Shown in pieces: positions 26,409 through 35,705 of a stretch of DNA of 64,000 nucleotides (its first letter is position 1; each line of letters starts with the position of its first letter). The notes under the pieces are model-generated. The model saw nothing but the letters and a program-made list of their open reading frames with translations, searched no databases and had not been told where the DNA came from. The stretch covers positions 3,192,503 through 3,256,502 of the forward strand of contig NZ_CH672376.1 in the NCBI RefSeq assembly GCF_000153105.1, written 5' to 3'. The DNA is from Blastopirellula marina DSM 3645. GTDB taxonomy: Bacteria > Planctomycetota > Planctomycetia > Pirellulales > Pirellulaceae. The position numbers were made by a program, and so were the translations under genes.

Positions 26409-29400
26409 ATGCATACCACGATGGTCGCGATTCCCCATTTCAAAACTGGCGGGCTCCTTTTGGCGGCGCTCGTCTGCTTTTCTACCTTCCTGACGCCGGT
26501 TTCGGCGGCCACCCCAGAATTTGTGGGGGTGTTGGCGTATGCGCTTGACTCAGACGCGACCGAAAAACTGAACATCGACGCCGAGACTCAGCAAAAGCTA
26601 AAGCAGCTGATCGCCGACCGCGAAGACAAGGCCTTAGAGCTGGCGCTGTCGATCCAGGATCTGACGAAAGCAGAGCAGGCCGAGAAGCTTGCGCCGTTTG
26701 TCGCCGAATCAGAAAAGCTCGGCTTTGCGCTGCTGACCGCGGATCAGCAACAGGGGCTCAAGCAATTTGGCGTGAAGCAAGCAGGCATGAAGTCGCTGCT
26801 GACGACGGAAATGGCCGACTCATTAAAGCTAACCGCCGATCAACAGACGCAAATCGGCCAACTCGCGGCCAAGATTGACGCCGCCCAAGCGGCGGGTGCT
26901 CCGGCGGTGGAAGCGGCTCGCAAAGAATTTGAACGCGAGTCCCGCAAATTGTTGAGCCCTACGCAACAAGCGGCTTGGGACCAGATGGCCGGCCTGGTGG
27001 GTGAACCTGCCGATCCGCTTCCCGCGGTGACTCCGCCTGCCGAAGCGACGCCTGCCGAGATGAAACCGGCAGTCGCCGCCGCTCCTGTCGATGCGAATGT
27101 TCCTTCCCCCAGCGACAAGGCGGCCGCGCCGAAGCCGGAAGTGGGACCCAATGGAGAACCGCTGTTGCGTTTCAGCTTCCGTTACGCTCCCTGGCGGGAC
27201 GTGCTGGATTGGTTCGCGGAGCAATCGGATCTGTCGATGGTGATGGACGCGCCGCCGTCCGGCACCTTCAATTACACCGATGGCCGCGCTTATACGCCGG
27301 CTCAAGCGATTGACCTGCTGAACAGCGTCTTGCTGACCAAAGGCTATACGCTGGTTCGACGCGACAAAATGTTGTTGGTGGTGAACCTGGAAGACGGAAT
27401 TCCGCCCGACTTTGTGACGACCGTTCCGGCCGAAAAGCTGGACGAACGCGGCGAATACGAACTGGTCAAGACGCTCTTTACGCTCAGCCGCATGACTGCG
27501 GAAGAAGCGGAAGCGGAGATCTCGAAACTGATCGGACCGCAAGGTCAGGTCGTGGTGCTGCCGAAGTCGAAGCAGATTTTTGTGACCGAGACGGCAGGAC
27601 GCTTGCGGACGATTCGCGATGTGATCAACGCGGTCGAACGGCCCCTGAGCGAGAAGGTGCATATTGTTACGCTCGAGAATGTTGGCCCCGAAGAGGCGCT
27701 GACTGTCGTGCGACAATTGCTGGATCTGCCGCCGGAAGCGAACGGCACCGACGACGGTACCTTGCGGATCGCGGTTGACGCTTTGGGGGGACGCTTGTTT
27801 GTGAGCGGCGAGCCCGAATTGACCAGCCGCGTGCAAGAAATTCTCAAGATGGTCGATGAGCCGGGCGGCATGGTCGCGATCAGCGAACAGCCGCAATTGG
27901 AAGTCTACGCCGTCGGATCCTCGCAGCCGCAGACGGCGTTGCAAGTGATGCAGACGTTGCTGGCCGGCTTGCCGGAAGTCCGCTTGGCGATTGACGAAAA
28001 CACCGGCAATTTGGTCGCGTTGGCCAAGCCGTCGCAACACGCGACGATTCGGGCGACGCTTGAACAGATGCAACGTGACTCGAAAAAGATTTCGGTCATT
28101 CAACTGCAGACCGTCGATCCGCAGTTGGCCGTGTTGTCGATCAGCAAACTGTTTGGCGGCGGTGGAGAAACGCCCAACCCCAGCGCTCCGATCGTCGACG
28201 CCGACCCGATCAGCGGCATGTTGCTGGTTCGCGGAACGCAGGATCAAATCGCGCAGATCAACGATCTGCTCAAACAGATGGGAGAAGACCCCGAAGCGGC
28301 GCTCGCATCGTCGTTGGACCGCGGCCGAGTTCGCACTCTGTCGTTGCCGGGCGCGTCATCGTCGCAGATCCTGGACGAGCTGGAAATGATTTGGCCCACC
28401 GTCAGCACGGCTCGGATTCGCGTCGTCCGTCCTTCGGCGCCGCCGATTCGGACGGTCGCTCCCCAAGATTCGCCGGTCGAAGCGGAATTCCAAGAGAATC
28501 TGCGTCTCCTATTCCCGCCGGCCAAAAAGCCGACCACACCACGCGAGGACGAATCGGCCAACGCGACTTCGACCTCTCCGTTTCGCTTTGTGAGTGAAAC
28601 GACGGTCGCTGACGCAGCCGAGGATGCGACGACGGAACCGGTGCAGGCCGAATCCGCCGAGCCGAAAAAGCCGGCGACTCCGAAACCGCCTGCCGAGATC
28701 ATCATCATGCCGGGGCCCGGCGGCATCGTTATCGCCTCGGACGATACCGAAGCGCTCGATCAGCTCGAAGAATTGATTCAAATGCTGGGAGACCGGATCG
28801 CCAACAGCGGCGCTGACTATACGGTCTTCTATCTGAAGCACGCGCCAGCCGACGTGGCGGCCGATTTGCTCTCCAAAATAATGACCGGTCAAGCTGCTTC
28901 CGGCGGCGGCGACGCCGGGGGCGGACTGCTGGGCGACATGGCGTCGAGCATGCTAGGAGGCGGCGGCGGCCTGATGGGTTCGCTATTGGGACTAGGCGGA
29001 AGCGACGGCGGAAGCTACACCGCATCCGGCAGCTTTTCGGTGGTCGCCGATGGACGTCTCAACGCCCTGGTTGTCAAAGGGAGTGCGGCGGATGTCCAAG
29101 TCATTGACCAGTTGCTCAAGATCATTGATCAACCGCATAGTCCCGAAGATGTGCAGACCAAAGCCAAGCCGCGCATGATCCCGGTTTTGTATCAACCGGC
29201 CAACGATGTGCTGAACGTGGTGAAGCAGGTTTATGCCGATCGCATCGCCGATTCGGGCGGCGGCGGTCAGCAGCGTCAGCCGAGTCCGGAAGATTTCATT
29301 CGCGCCCTGGGCGGAGGTCGCGGCGGTCGTGGCGGCGGCGGCGGTCAAGGCGGCCAGGGTGGCGCTCCTAGCGAACCGCCCAAGATGACCATCGGCGTCG

Positions 29401-29831
29401 ACACGCGCAGCAACGCGCTGGTCGTATCAGCCCCCGACCCGCTGTTTGATGAAGTGAAATTGCTTGTCGAACAGCTCGATCAAGCTGGTTCCGATTCGCA
29501 AGAAACGATGCAGGTGGTCAACATTCGCAAGTCGAATCCAGAGACGGTGCAAAACGCGCTGAGATCGATCCTCGGCGCCAACGTCACTTCCAACACAACG
29601 TCGGCCACGTCCAGCACCAATGGTCAATCGACCCCCAATCAACCCCAGGCTCCGAGCCAGGCCGACGCCGACGCAATGCGTCAGCGGATGGAAATGTTCA
29701 ATCGTATTCGCGGCGCGATGGAACAAGGCGGCGGAGGACGCGGCGGTCGCGGCGGCGGCGCTCCCGGCGGCGGAGGCGGAGGTCGTGGCGGCGGCGCTCC
29801 CGGTGGCGGCGGAGGTCGCGGCGGACGCTAG
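26409..29831 (+). CDS. Secretin N-domain repeat protein with Gly-rich tail, no visible pore domain
   Basis: This 1140-residue exported protein has a signal peptide (about 1-34), a helical segment with Lys/Glu/Gln (35-200) and a Pro/Ala linker. An STN-like domain follows (about 245-320, FRYAPWRDVLDWFAEQSDLS), then at least four secretin-N/NolW-type repeats, for example VHIVTLENVGPEEALTVVRQ, SVIQLQTVDPQLAVLSISK, TVFYLKHAPADVAADLLSK and MQVVNIRKSNPETVQNALR. It ends in a long Gly/Arg/Ala-rich tail (GGRGGRGGGAPGGGG). I cannot find the C-terminal outer-membrane barrel domain of true secretins, so it may be a periplasmic ring or scaffold protein. It is followed by a strong terminator. Confidence 0.8.
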   Translation: MHTTMVAIPHFKTGGLLLAALVCFSTFLTPVSAATPEFVGVLAYALDSDATEKLNIDAETQQKLKQLIADREDKALELALSIQDLTKAEQAEKLAPFVAESEKLGFALLTADQQQGLKQFGVKQAGMKSLLTTEMADSLKLTADQQTQIGQLAAKIDAAQAAGAPAVEAARKEFERESRKLLSPTQQAAWDQMAGLVGEPADPLPAVTPPAEATPAEMKPAVAAAPVDANVPSPSDKAAAPKPEVGPNGEPLLRFSFRYAPWRDVLDWFAEQSDLSMVMDAPPSGTFNYTDGRAYTPAQAIDLLNSVLLTKGYTLVRRDKMLLVVNLEDGIPPDFVTTVPAEKLDERGEYELVKTLFTLSRMTAEEAEAEISKLIGPQGQVVVLPKSKQIFVTETAGRLRTIRDVINAVERPLSEKVHIVTLENVGPEEALTVVRQLLDLPPEANGTDDGTLRIAVDALGGRLFVSGEPELTSRVQEILKMVDEPGGMVAISEQPQLEVYAVGSSQPQTALQVMQTLLAGLPEVRLAIDENTGNLVALAKPSQHATIRATLEQMQRDSKKISVIQLQTVDPQLAVLSISKLFGGGGETPNPSAPIVDADPISGMLLVRGTQDQIAQINDLLKQMGEDPEAALASSLDRGRVRTLSLPGASSSQILDELEMIWPTVSTARIRVVRPSAPPIRTVAPQDSPVEAEFQENLRLLFPPAKKPTTPREDESANATSTSPFRFVSETTVADAAEDATTEPVQAESAEPKKPATPKPPAEIIIMPGPGGIVIASDDTEALDQLEELIQMLGDRIANSGADYTVFYLKHAPADVAADLLSKIMTGQAASGGGDAGGGLLGDMASSMLGGGGGLMGSLLGLGGSDGGSYTASGSFSVVADGRLNALVVKGSAADVQVIDQLLKIIDQPHSPEDVQTKAKPRMIPVLYQPANDVLNVVKQVYADRIADSGGGGQQRQPSPEDFIRALGGGRGGRGGGGGQGGQGGAPSEPPKMTIGVDTRSNALVVSAPDPLFDEVKLLVEQLDQAGSDSQETMQVVNIRKSNPETVQNALRSILGANVTSNTTSATSSTNGQSTPNQPQAPSQADADAMRQRMEMFNRIRGAMEQGGGGRGGRGGGAPGGGGGGRGGGAPGGGGGRGGR

Positions 29832-29862
29832 GATTCGGTTTTCGCTACATCAGCAAGAAGTG

Positions 29863-29900
29863 AAAAGAGACCGCACGCCAACCGTGCGGTCTCTTTTTTT
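29863..29900. terminator. Strong intrinsic terminator between convergent genes
   Basis: A perfect 12-base-pair stem (AGAGACCGCACG and its complement) with a five-base loop at 29866-29894 is followed by a run of T and preceded by a run of A. It can stop transcription from the secretin-like gene and, on the other strand, from the oxidoreductase gene. Confidence 0.9.
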
Positions 29901-29937
29901 GCAAGCATGCGCTGCTTCGCATCTCGAGCAGGTCGGA

Positions 29938-31269
29938 CTACATCCAGCCTTTGGGATACTCTTTCGACAGGAACGGCTCGGCCTGGCTGAAGCCGGGGAT
30001 TGTCATCTTGGCCGCGTCCCACTTCAGCGTCTGGCCAGGGAAGCGAATCGCGACGGTGCCTAGCAGCACGGTCTCGGTGAGCGGGACCGAGTAGTCGAAC
30101 GTCGATGTCGTTTTGTCTTCCCCACGACAAGCGTCCGCCCATTGCACGTAGTGATCGACTCCTGCGACCGTGTCGTACTTCGCTTCGGTCTCTTCCCCTT
30201 TGAGGTAGAGCTTCGGCATCGCGACGTGCGGAATGATCAACGATCCCTTCTCGCCGATCAGAATCGAGCCGGCTTTGGGAAGTTCGGCCGATTTCGGCAG
30301 GCTCGACAACGCTTCTGCCGGCGGTTGAACTCCGGCTGCGTCGTACCAGGTGACGCGAATCGTATCACCGGCGGTGCGTTCGGTGCCGGGGAAGACGTAG
30401 CTGACGGTCGCTTTGTCGGTCCAGGTTTCCGGCTTGAGCGGCGGAGCTTCGGCGACCAGTTCGAGCGGCGCAGTGAGCTCCAACGATTTGAAGACCGGGT
30501 CCAGGATATGGCAGCCGAAGTCACCCAATTGCCCGGTGCCGTAATCTTGCCAACCGCGCCAGTTGAACGGATGGTAAATGCCGGTCTTATAAGGACGACG
30601 CGGAGCGACCCCTTGCCAGAGATCCCAAGCGACGGTCGTCGGTACAGGGTCCGATCCAGCAGGACGATCGATATTGCGGGGCCAGCTTGGTTGTCCACCT
30701 TGCCAGGAATGGACTTCCAGGACTTTGCCGATCTGTCCGGCGTGCACCAGCGCGACCGCGGTGCGATAGGCGCTGTGCGACTGAATCTGGTTACACATCT
30801 GCGTGACCAATTTCTGTTTTTGCGCGGCCAACTGCATCTGCCGAGCCTCTTTGACCGTGTGGGTCAGCGGCTTTTGGCAGAAGATATGCTTGCCTAGCGC
30901 CATCGCCGAGAGCGAGATCGGAGCATGCATAAAGTCAGGCGTCGAGACAATCACGCCGTCGATGTCGTCCGACTTGTCGAGCATCTTGCGATAGTCGGCG
31001 TAAGTGAGGGCCGACGGATACCTCTCAGCGGCACGCCCGAGATGATCGGCCGAACTGTCGATGTTGCAAAGGGCGACGACTTCGACCGCCGGGCTAGCGG
31101 CGACGCCGAGCAAGTCGCTCCAGCCTTTGCCTCCGGTTCCGACGCTGGCGACGCGCAATTTTTCATTCGCGCCCAAGACGCGCGAATAAGAAGCGGCCGG
31201 AAGCGCCAAAGCAGCGCCGGCCAAGCCGAGTTGTTTCACAAAGTGACGTCGACTTGTCTTTCGATTCAT
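29938..31269 (-). CDS. Gfo/Idh/MocA family oxidoreductase with Tat signal
   Basis: 443 residues from the ATG at 31269 (an ATG two codons earlier is the alternative; GAGAA lies in front of it). The N terminus is a twin-arginine signal (SRRHFVKQLGLAGAALALP), so the enzyme is exported folded. An NAD(P)-binding domain follows, with VASVGTGGKGWSDL near residue 41, then a Gfo/Idh/MocA substrate domain containing the typical EKP-like QKPLTHTVKEARQM. Planctomycetes have many such exported dehydrogenases, presumed to act on sugars or cyclitols; the substrate is unknown. It converges on the secretin-like gene. Confidence 0.9.
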   Translation of the reverse strand: MNRKTSRRHFVKQLGLAGAALALPAASYSRVLGANEKLRVASVGTGGKGWSDLLGVAASPAVEVVALCNIDSSADHLGRAAERYPSALTYADYRKMLDKSDDIDGVIVSTPDFMHAPISLSAMALGKHIFCQKPLTHTVKEARQMQLAAQKQKLVTQMCNQIQSHSAYRTAVALVHAGQIGKVLEVHSWQGGQPSWPRNIDRPAGSDPVPTTVAWDLWQGVAPRRPYKTGIYHPFNWRGWQDYGTGQLGDFGCHILDPVFKSLELTAPLELVAEAPPLKPETWTDKATVSYVFPGTERTAGDTIRVTWYDAAGVQPPAEALSSLPKSAELPKAGSILIGEKGSLIIPHVAMPKLYLKGEETEAKYDTVAGVDHYVQWADACRGEDKTTSTFDYSVPLTETVLLGTVAIRFPGQTLKWDAAKMTIPGFSQAEPFLSKEYPKGWM

Positions 31270-32210
31270 GAACATTTCTCAAGAGGGTCGGTGGGTGGGG
31301 GCATCTAGGTAGGAATCCCTAGTCTGCCCGACGGGAATAGCGCCCGTCAACCTGATTTTATAAAATTCTGCAGGTTGGCGGATCCAAGAGATATCACCTG
31401 AGATCATGCGGACAAATCGGTCCGAGCGTCGGGGATCGGTATAGCCGCCGGAGCCGCTGTGGAAAAGTGGGGAATCGTCCGAGGTTCAATCTCTTGGCTA
31501 TCGAAAGGAGAGCGCGTTCTCTGGCTTGCAGAAAAGCCTGCGTCCCTCAGCGATGATCCCGGCATGCATGCGCTTGGGGATCGGAAGGAGAAAGGAATGC
31601 TCCGAGCAAAGATCCACCTTCAGGCGAAGCGGATTGCGGTCGTGTTTACCTCTGTAGCGTGGTGTCTGCGGAAAACCACACCATGGAACTAGGATTTTCT
31701 ACCGTCCTCTTATTTTCCTTTGCCACGAAAAAATCCTTTCTAGTGGCGTCTAATTGAGAATTGCCCCCTTCATCGCGATTCTTTGTCTGCTAGTCGCACG
31801 TTGATCGATCTTTCACGCCATTTTAAAGTGTGAGCTTGACGCTTTGATCCACGGCCGAGCTGAGATTGCGCGTGGTGGAGGACCGAGAGGTGGTCGATCT
31901 GGACTTCACGCTGCTGGTCTCCGGGCTGAAGCAAGGTGCCATGAATTTGGATCAGCCGCACCGCGAGAGAATTGTCGGAAGCGTTCGCTCGCTGCTACCC
32001 TTCTGCCTAAGTCGGGAGCCAATATTTCACCGGCGCCGACCGCAAAGTGGGTAAGAAATCGTAGGCATCGACGGTCGAATTGAGATTCTTTTTGAACCGG
32101 CGAATTTATTCAGGCTTTTTGCAGGTGGCCACGGTTGAGTTTGAATTTCACGGCGCCTAGACTCCGGTATAAATCGGACGCAAGTTAAAAATTTTAATTG
32201 GGAACTAATA
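31270..32210. other. Long region without a convincing gene
   Basis: About 0.9 kb between the oxidoreductase and the DUF1559 gene. A six-base-pair hairpin (GACGGG, seven bases, CCCGTC) lies at 31330-31348, followed by an AT-rich stretch. Open frames at 31459-31692 (+), 31866-32054 (+) and 31770-31961 (-) are short, have no clear ribosome binding site and match nothing I know. The stretch at about 31848-32040 is the best candidate for a gene remnant, because it reads as a plausible charged helical peptide without stops. The promoter of the DUF1559 gene is probably near the AT-rich end. Confidence 0.5.
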
Positions 32211-33167
32211 ATGAGCAGACTTCGCAAACCGGGCTTTACGCTCGTCGAACTGTTGGTCGTTATCGCCATCATCGGCGTGTTGATCGCTCTCCTCTTGCCT
32301 GCGGTGCAACAGGCGCGTGAAGCTGCTCGACGGATGACTTGTAGCAATAATCTGAAGCAGATGGGCTTGGCCGTCCATAACTTTCACGGCACTTACAACA
32401 AGTTGCCGCCGTTGGTCAATTGCCAGCAAGGTTACAGCGTCTGGGTCCATTTGATGCCGTACACCGAGCAAACCGCCGTCTATGATCTGCTGCACTTGGG
32501 TAATACCGACAATTGGAAAGACACAATCTTCACCGATTTAACCGCGACGCAGCAAGAAGCCGTCGCGTCGGTTCCTTACATGACTTGCCCGTCGCGACGT
32601 AGCGGCGTTCAAATCGCAACCGGCGACACGCCGGGTCCGATGTCGGACTATTCTGCTGTCGGCTATTTCGATAACAGCACGACGTTTAACTTCTACATGG
32701 ATCCCTACAATACGGGAGACGTGGATCGCGTGAAGAGCATGCTGCGGGTTGGCAAGCCGATCGCCGCAAATGACAGCAATCCCTGCGGCCCGGCGGTCGG
32801 ACGCGATAGCTTTGCTCGCGTCTCCGATGGTCTTAGTAATACGGCGATGCTGGGAGAAAAAGGTCTGGGACAGAACCAACTTAACGTTTGCTGCGATGAA
32901 AACGGAGCGGCGGATGGTTCGTACTTGTTCGCCAGCAACGAATGGCGCGAGTTTTCGGTCGCTAGTTCGATTCGTTTACGTTTGGGACGCGGCCCGCAAG
33001 ATAATGCTCGTCCTGACAACGGTCAGGGGCACGGCAGTTGGCACCCCGGCATTTGCCAGTTTGTCTTGGGTGACGGATCGGTTCGCAATATCAGCACCAA
33101 CATCTCGCAAAACACGCTCGCCAACCTCGGTAATTGTGCCGACGGCCAAGTTCTGGGCGAATTTTAA
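32211..33167 (+). CDS. DUF1559 protein with prepilin-type N-terminal signal
   Basis: A 318-residue protein with a type IV pilin-like leader: KPGFTLVELLVVIAIIGVLI, with the Gly-Phe cleavage site and Glu at +5, then the conserved PAVQQAREAARRMTCSNNLK. The body and the ending WHPGICQFVLGDGSVRNIS are diagnostic of DUF1559, a family hugely expanded in planctomycetes with dozens of paralogues per genome. It should be processed by a prepilin peptidase and sit in the cell envelope; its function is unknown. A small lipoprotein gene follows 87 bases downstream, the usual companion. Confidence 0.93.
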   Translation: MSRLRKPGFTLVELLVVIAIIGVLIALLLPAVQQAREAARRMTCSNNLKQMGLAVHNFHGTYNKLPPLVNCQQGYSVWVHLMPYTEQTAVYDLLHLGNTDNWKDTIFTDLTATQQEAVASVPYMTCPSRRSGVQIATGDTPGPMSDYSAVGYFDNSTTFNFYMDPYNTGDVDRVKSMLRVGKPIAANDSNPCGPAVGRDSFARVSDGLSNTAMLGEKGLGQNQLNVCCDENGAADGSYLFASNEWREFSVASSIRLRLGRGPQDNARPDNGQGHGSWHPGICQFVLGDGSVRNISTNISQNTLANLGNCADGQVLGEF

Positions 33168-33254
33168 GCCGCGGGAACGGTTGGCGAGAAGCCGTTCTTC
33201 ATCGCTTTCGACCTCACAACAATCCAGAACAACGCCCTATTTTCGAGATTCATC

Positions 33255-33641
33255 ATGTCTAGCAAACAAATTGCGCTGTCGCTTTGCACACTGCCGCTGC
33301 TGATGTTCGCCATCGGCTGCGGTCAGGGGGGCGCCACCGTGCGAGGTAAGGTTCAGTTTGAAGATGGTTCTCCGCTGACGCAGGGAGAATTGATTTTCGA
33401 CAGCGGTACTTACTCCGAAATTGCTCCGATCGATGACCAGGGAAACTTTACCATCGCCAAAGGACTTCCGGATGGAAACTACAAGATCATCGTCCAGGGA
33501 GCGTCCGAAGGAGATTACACCGCGCCGAAAATGCTGATTGACAAGCGTTATATTGACTACCGCTCGACCGACTTGGAGTTGAACGTGGAAGGTTCCGCCA
33601 GCGACATTGTGTTGACGGTCGATCGTCCCAAGAAAAAATAG
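33255..33641 (+). CDS. Small lipoprotein, carboxypeptidase-regulatory-like fold
   Basis: A 128-residue protein with a signal peptide and lipobox MFAIGC, lipid-modified Cys at residue 22. The mature part reads VRGKVQFEDGSPLTQGELIF and DGNYKIIVQG, the beta-sandwich pattern of carboxypeptidase regulatory-like/transthyretin-like domains. Such lipoproteins regularly follow DUF1559 genes in planctomycetes. An envelope-attached role is likely; no enzymatic residues are visible. A terminator-like palindrome follows. Confidence 0.85.
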   Translation: MSSKQIALSLCTLPLLMFAIGCGQGGATVRGKVQFEDGSPLTQGELIFDSGTYSEIAPIDDQGNFTIAKGLPDGNYKIIVQGASEGDYTAPKMLIDKRYIDYRSTDLELNVEGSASDIVLTVDRPKKK

Positions 33642-33668
33642 CCGGCTTGCAGTTCTCCAAAGCTGCTC

Positions 33669-33696
33669 AAGGGGCGAGATATCTCGCCCCTTTGTT
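33669..33696 (+). terminator. Intrinsic terminator-like hairpin after the lipoprotein gene
   Basis: GGGGCGAG, a four-base loop and CTCGCCCC make an eight-base-pair GC stem extended by AA/TT, followed by TTTGTT. It lies 28 bases after the lipoprotein stop. Confidence 0.7.
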
Positions 33697-33899
33697 CTGC
33701 GCGCTCCGAATTTCGTCATCCGGCTGGCTCCCCGGATCAATCGCCAGCTTTTGCGACCTCAGCTCGGTACTTTCGGCACAGTTTGCCTAGATTTCGCGAT
33801 TGCTCCAGACAGCTCTCGACATGGTTTTCGCAGACAAGCCGGTTCGAAGGTCGATATAGGGAGAAGGACGATAGCTTGTGTCTAAGGGAAAGGTCGCCT

Positions 33900-34373
33900 G
33901 TGCTGAACTCAGAGCTCCAAACGCTTCAGGCCTATGTCGCCGATTGCGCTGCGCGGAACCTGATTCAGTGGTGGTTTGACTCTCTAGGAACCCCTGCTCG
34001 TCAAAGTTTGAATCGGGCGTTGTTCGATGGTCAGACCCGCGGTTTGAAGCCGCTCTCCTCGCCGGCCGTGCGCCGCGCCGTCTGGCAATGTGCGCTGCGG
34101 CACGAAAGTTTGCATGCGTTGATCGCCCGCTCGGCCGGTACGATCTCGACTGGCCAGCCGTTGCAGCAGGGAGACCGAGTTCGCCTGCGCAATTCGTTGC
34201 CGATCTTAGACGCCGCCGGCCGCATCATCCGCGTCCACCGGGGAGGCGAAACCTGGCGCGTCGTTGGCCGCGACGGTCAGCGCTCAGTCTGGCTCGAACA
34301 ACCCGACGGTTGTCGCCAAGAATGGGGAGATGATCGGGAGATCTTGTCGCAGTTTGAGAAGCTGGCGGGGTAG
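33900..34373 (+). CDS. Unknown cytosolic protein
   Basis: 157 residues from the GTG at 33900, preferred because AAGGGAAAGG lies seven bases upstream and the conserved-looking sequence starts at NSELQTLQAYVADCAARNLI; the frame extends to 33783. The N-terminal half is helical. The C-terminal half is beta-rich (GDRVRLRNSLPILDAAGRII and GETWRVVGRDGQRSVWLE) and could be a small barrel domain. It has no signal peptide or membrane helix. I do not recognise the family. Confidence 0.6.
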   Translation: MLNSELQTLQAYVADCAARNLIQWWFDSLGTPARQSLNRALFDGQTRGLKPLSSPAVRRAVWQCALRHESLHALIARSAGTISTGQPLQQGDRVRLRNSLPILDAAGRIIRVHRGGETWRVVGRDGQRSVWLEQPDGCRQEWGDDREILSQFEKLAG

Positions 34374-34491
34374 GAGAGAGAGCGGAAAGCGGCGCACGAA
34401 GGTTGTTGTGATCGTTGCGGCGTTTGCTGTAGCAAAGTAGGCGGTTGTTGTTTTTTGAGATCAGCGATAGACCTTACAACTTCGGCCTTGC

Positions 34492-35085
34492 TTACTCTGC
34501 GTGTTTCTTTCGCACTAACCGACTGACCTGTTTGAAGAGGTCGTCGCCGGCGTGTTCGCACCATTCAAACATGGCTGCTTCGGTGGTCGTAAGGACAGCG
34601 CCGGCGTTTTCCATGCGGCGGAGCGAGATATCTTTTTCGAGCGGGAATCGTGAGCCGATCGCGTCGACCGCGATATAGACGTCAAAGCCGGCCGCCAGCA
34701 GGTCAAGCGCCGTTTGTTGCACGCAAACATGGGCTTCGACTCCGACGAGCAGCAATTTGTGAATCGCTCGCTGGGGCAACTCCTTCAACAGACCGTCAAC
34801 GCCGCAAGCGCTGAAGGTGAGCTTCGTAGGCAGGTCGTTCAGCAGCGAATGAAGCGGCTCGACAGTTGGCCCCAGACCCTTCGGATACTGTTCGGTTCCC
34901 AGCACCGACATGTCGAACAGCTGTGCCGTCAGAACCAGACGTTGCACGTTCTCCACGATCGATTCGGCCTGGTCAATCACCGGCATCAGCCGCTCTTGCA
35001 GATCGATCAGCAGCAGCGCGGTATCGCTGCGTGACATCAACAGCGGGCTACGGAAATAGCCGGGGGATTCAGACAACGCGTTCAT
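34492..35085 (-). CDS. Isochorismatase-family hydrolase
   Basis: 197 residues from the ATG at 35085; a TTG three codons upstream is possible. It shows the Asp-Lys-Cys triad of the family: D28 in LLLIDLQERL, K88 in PTKLTFSA and C121 in VGVEAHVCVQQTALDLL. Members hydrolyse isochorismate, nicotinamide or related amides; this one is closest in pattern to the YcaC-like/hydrolase group with unknown substrate. It is cytosolic. It diverges from hslV, with about 75 bases between the two starts. Confidence 0.88.
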   Translation of the reverse strand: MNALSESPGYFRSPLLMSRSDTALLLIDLQERLMPVIDQAESIVENVQRLVLTAQLFDMSVLGTEQYPKGLGPTVEPLHSLLNDLPTKLTFSACGVDGLLKELPQRAIHKLLLVGVEAHVCVQQTALDLLAAGFDVYIAVDAIGSRFPLEKDISLRRMENAGAVLTTTEAAMFEWCEHAGDDLFKQVSRLVRKKHAE

Positions 35086-35162
35086 TGGCAGCAAGCGGTC
35101 CTAGCCGCGCGAAGGTCGATCCGTCACAATAACCAGAGATCGAAACCCAGAAAGTCTTTGCG

Positions 35163-35705
35163 ATGAAAATACGCTCTACCACGATTTTAACCGTGCGGCA
35201 CAACGGCCGCGTCGCCATCGGCGGTGACGGTCAAGTTACCATGAATTCGTCGGTGATGAAATCCGATGCGCACAAGATTCGCCCGTTGCTGGGCGGCAAG
35301 GTGATCTGCGGCTTCGCCGGTTCGACCGCCGATGCGTTTTCGCTGCTAGAGCGATTTGAAGGGAAGCTGAAAGATTATCCCAACAACGTACCCAAGGCGG
35401 CGACCGAGCTGGCCAAAGAATGGCGAACCGATCGCGCAATGCGCCGTCTAGAAGCGCTAATGACGGTGATTAACGGCGAGCATACCTTTTTGATCAGCGG
35501 CACCGGTGACGTGATCGCGCCCACCGATGGCGTGCTGGGAATTGGCTCAGGCGGTGACTACGCGGTCGCCGCGGCGCGGGCGCTGGTCAATCATAGCGTC
35601 TTGTCCGCCGACGAGATCGTCAAAGCTGCACTGCAGATCGCCGCGGGAATCGACATCTATACGAACGATAACATCATGGTCGAAAGCATGGAGAGCCAAT
35701 CGTGA
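35163..35705 (+). CDS. hslV: ATP-dependent protease subunit HslV (ClpQ)
   Basis: A 180-residue threonine protease, the peptidase ring of the HslVU complex. The conserved catalytic segment [19 protein letters not shown] shows that the nucleophile is Thr6, so a five-residue propeptide (MKIRS) must be removed. Other family marks are [29 protein letters not shown], the [10 protein letters not shown] stretch and [15 protein letters not shown]. Length matches the family. Its stop overlaps the GTG start of hslU (GTGA), so the two subunits are translated together. Confidence 0.97.
   Translation: MKIRSTTILTVRHNGRVAIGGDGQVTMNSSVMKSDAHKIRPLLGGKVICGFAGSTADAFSLLERFEGKLKDYPNNVPKAATELAKEWRTDRAMRRLEALMTVINGEHTFLISGTGDVIAPTDGVLGIGSGGDYAVAAARALVNHSVLSADEIVKAALQIAAGIDIYTNDNIMVESMESQS

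Noticed and set aside
26829-28247. 472-codon minus-strand frame opposite the secretin-like gene
   Set aside because: It is long but rich in Arg, His and Gln with no motif, typical of antisense shadows of GC-biased genes; the sense strand has conserved repeats.
29280-29830. GGC-rich repetitive DNA
   Set aside because: It encodes the Gly/Arg-rich tail of the secretin-like protein in frame, so it is not an independent repeat element.
31459-31692. 77-codon frame in the gene-poor stretch
   Set aside because: There is no convincing ribosome site, no known family and a composition like random sequence.
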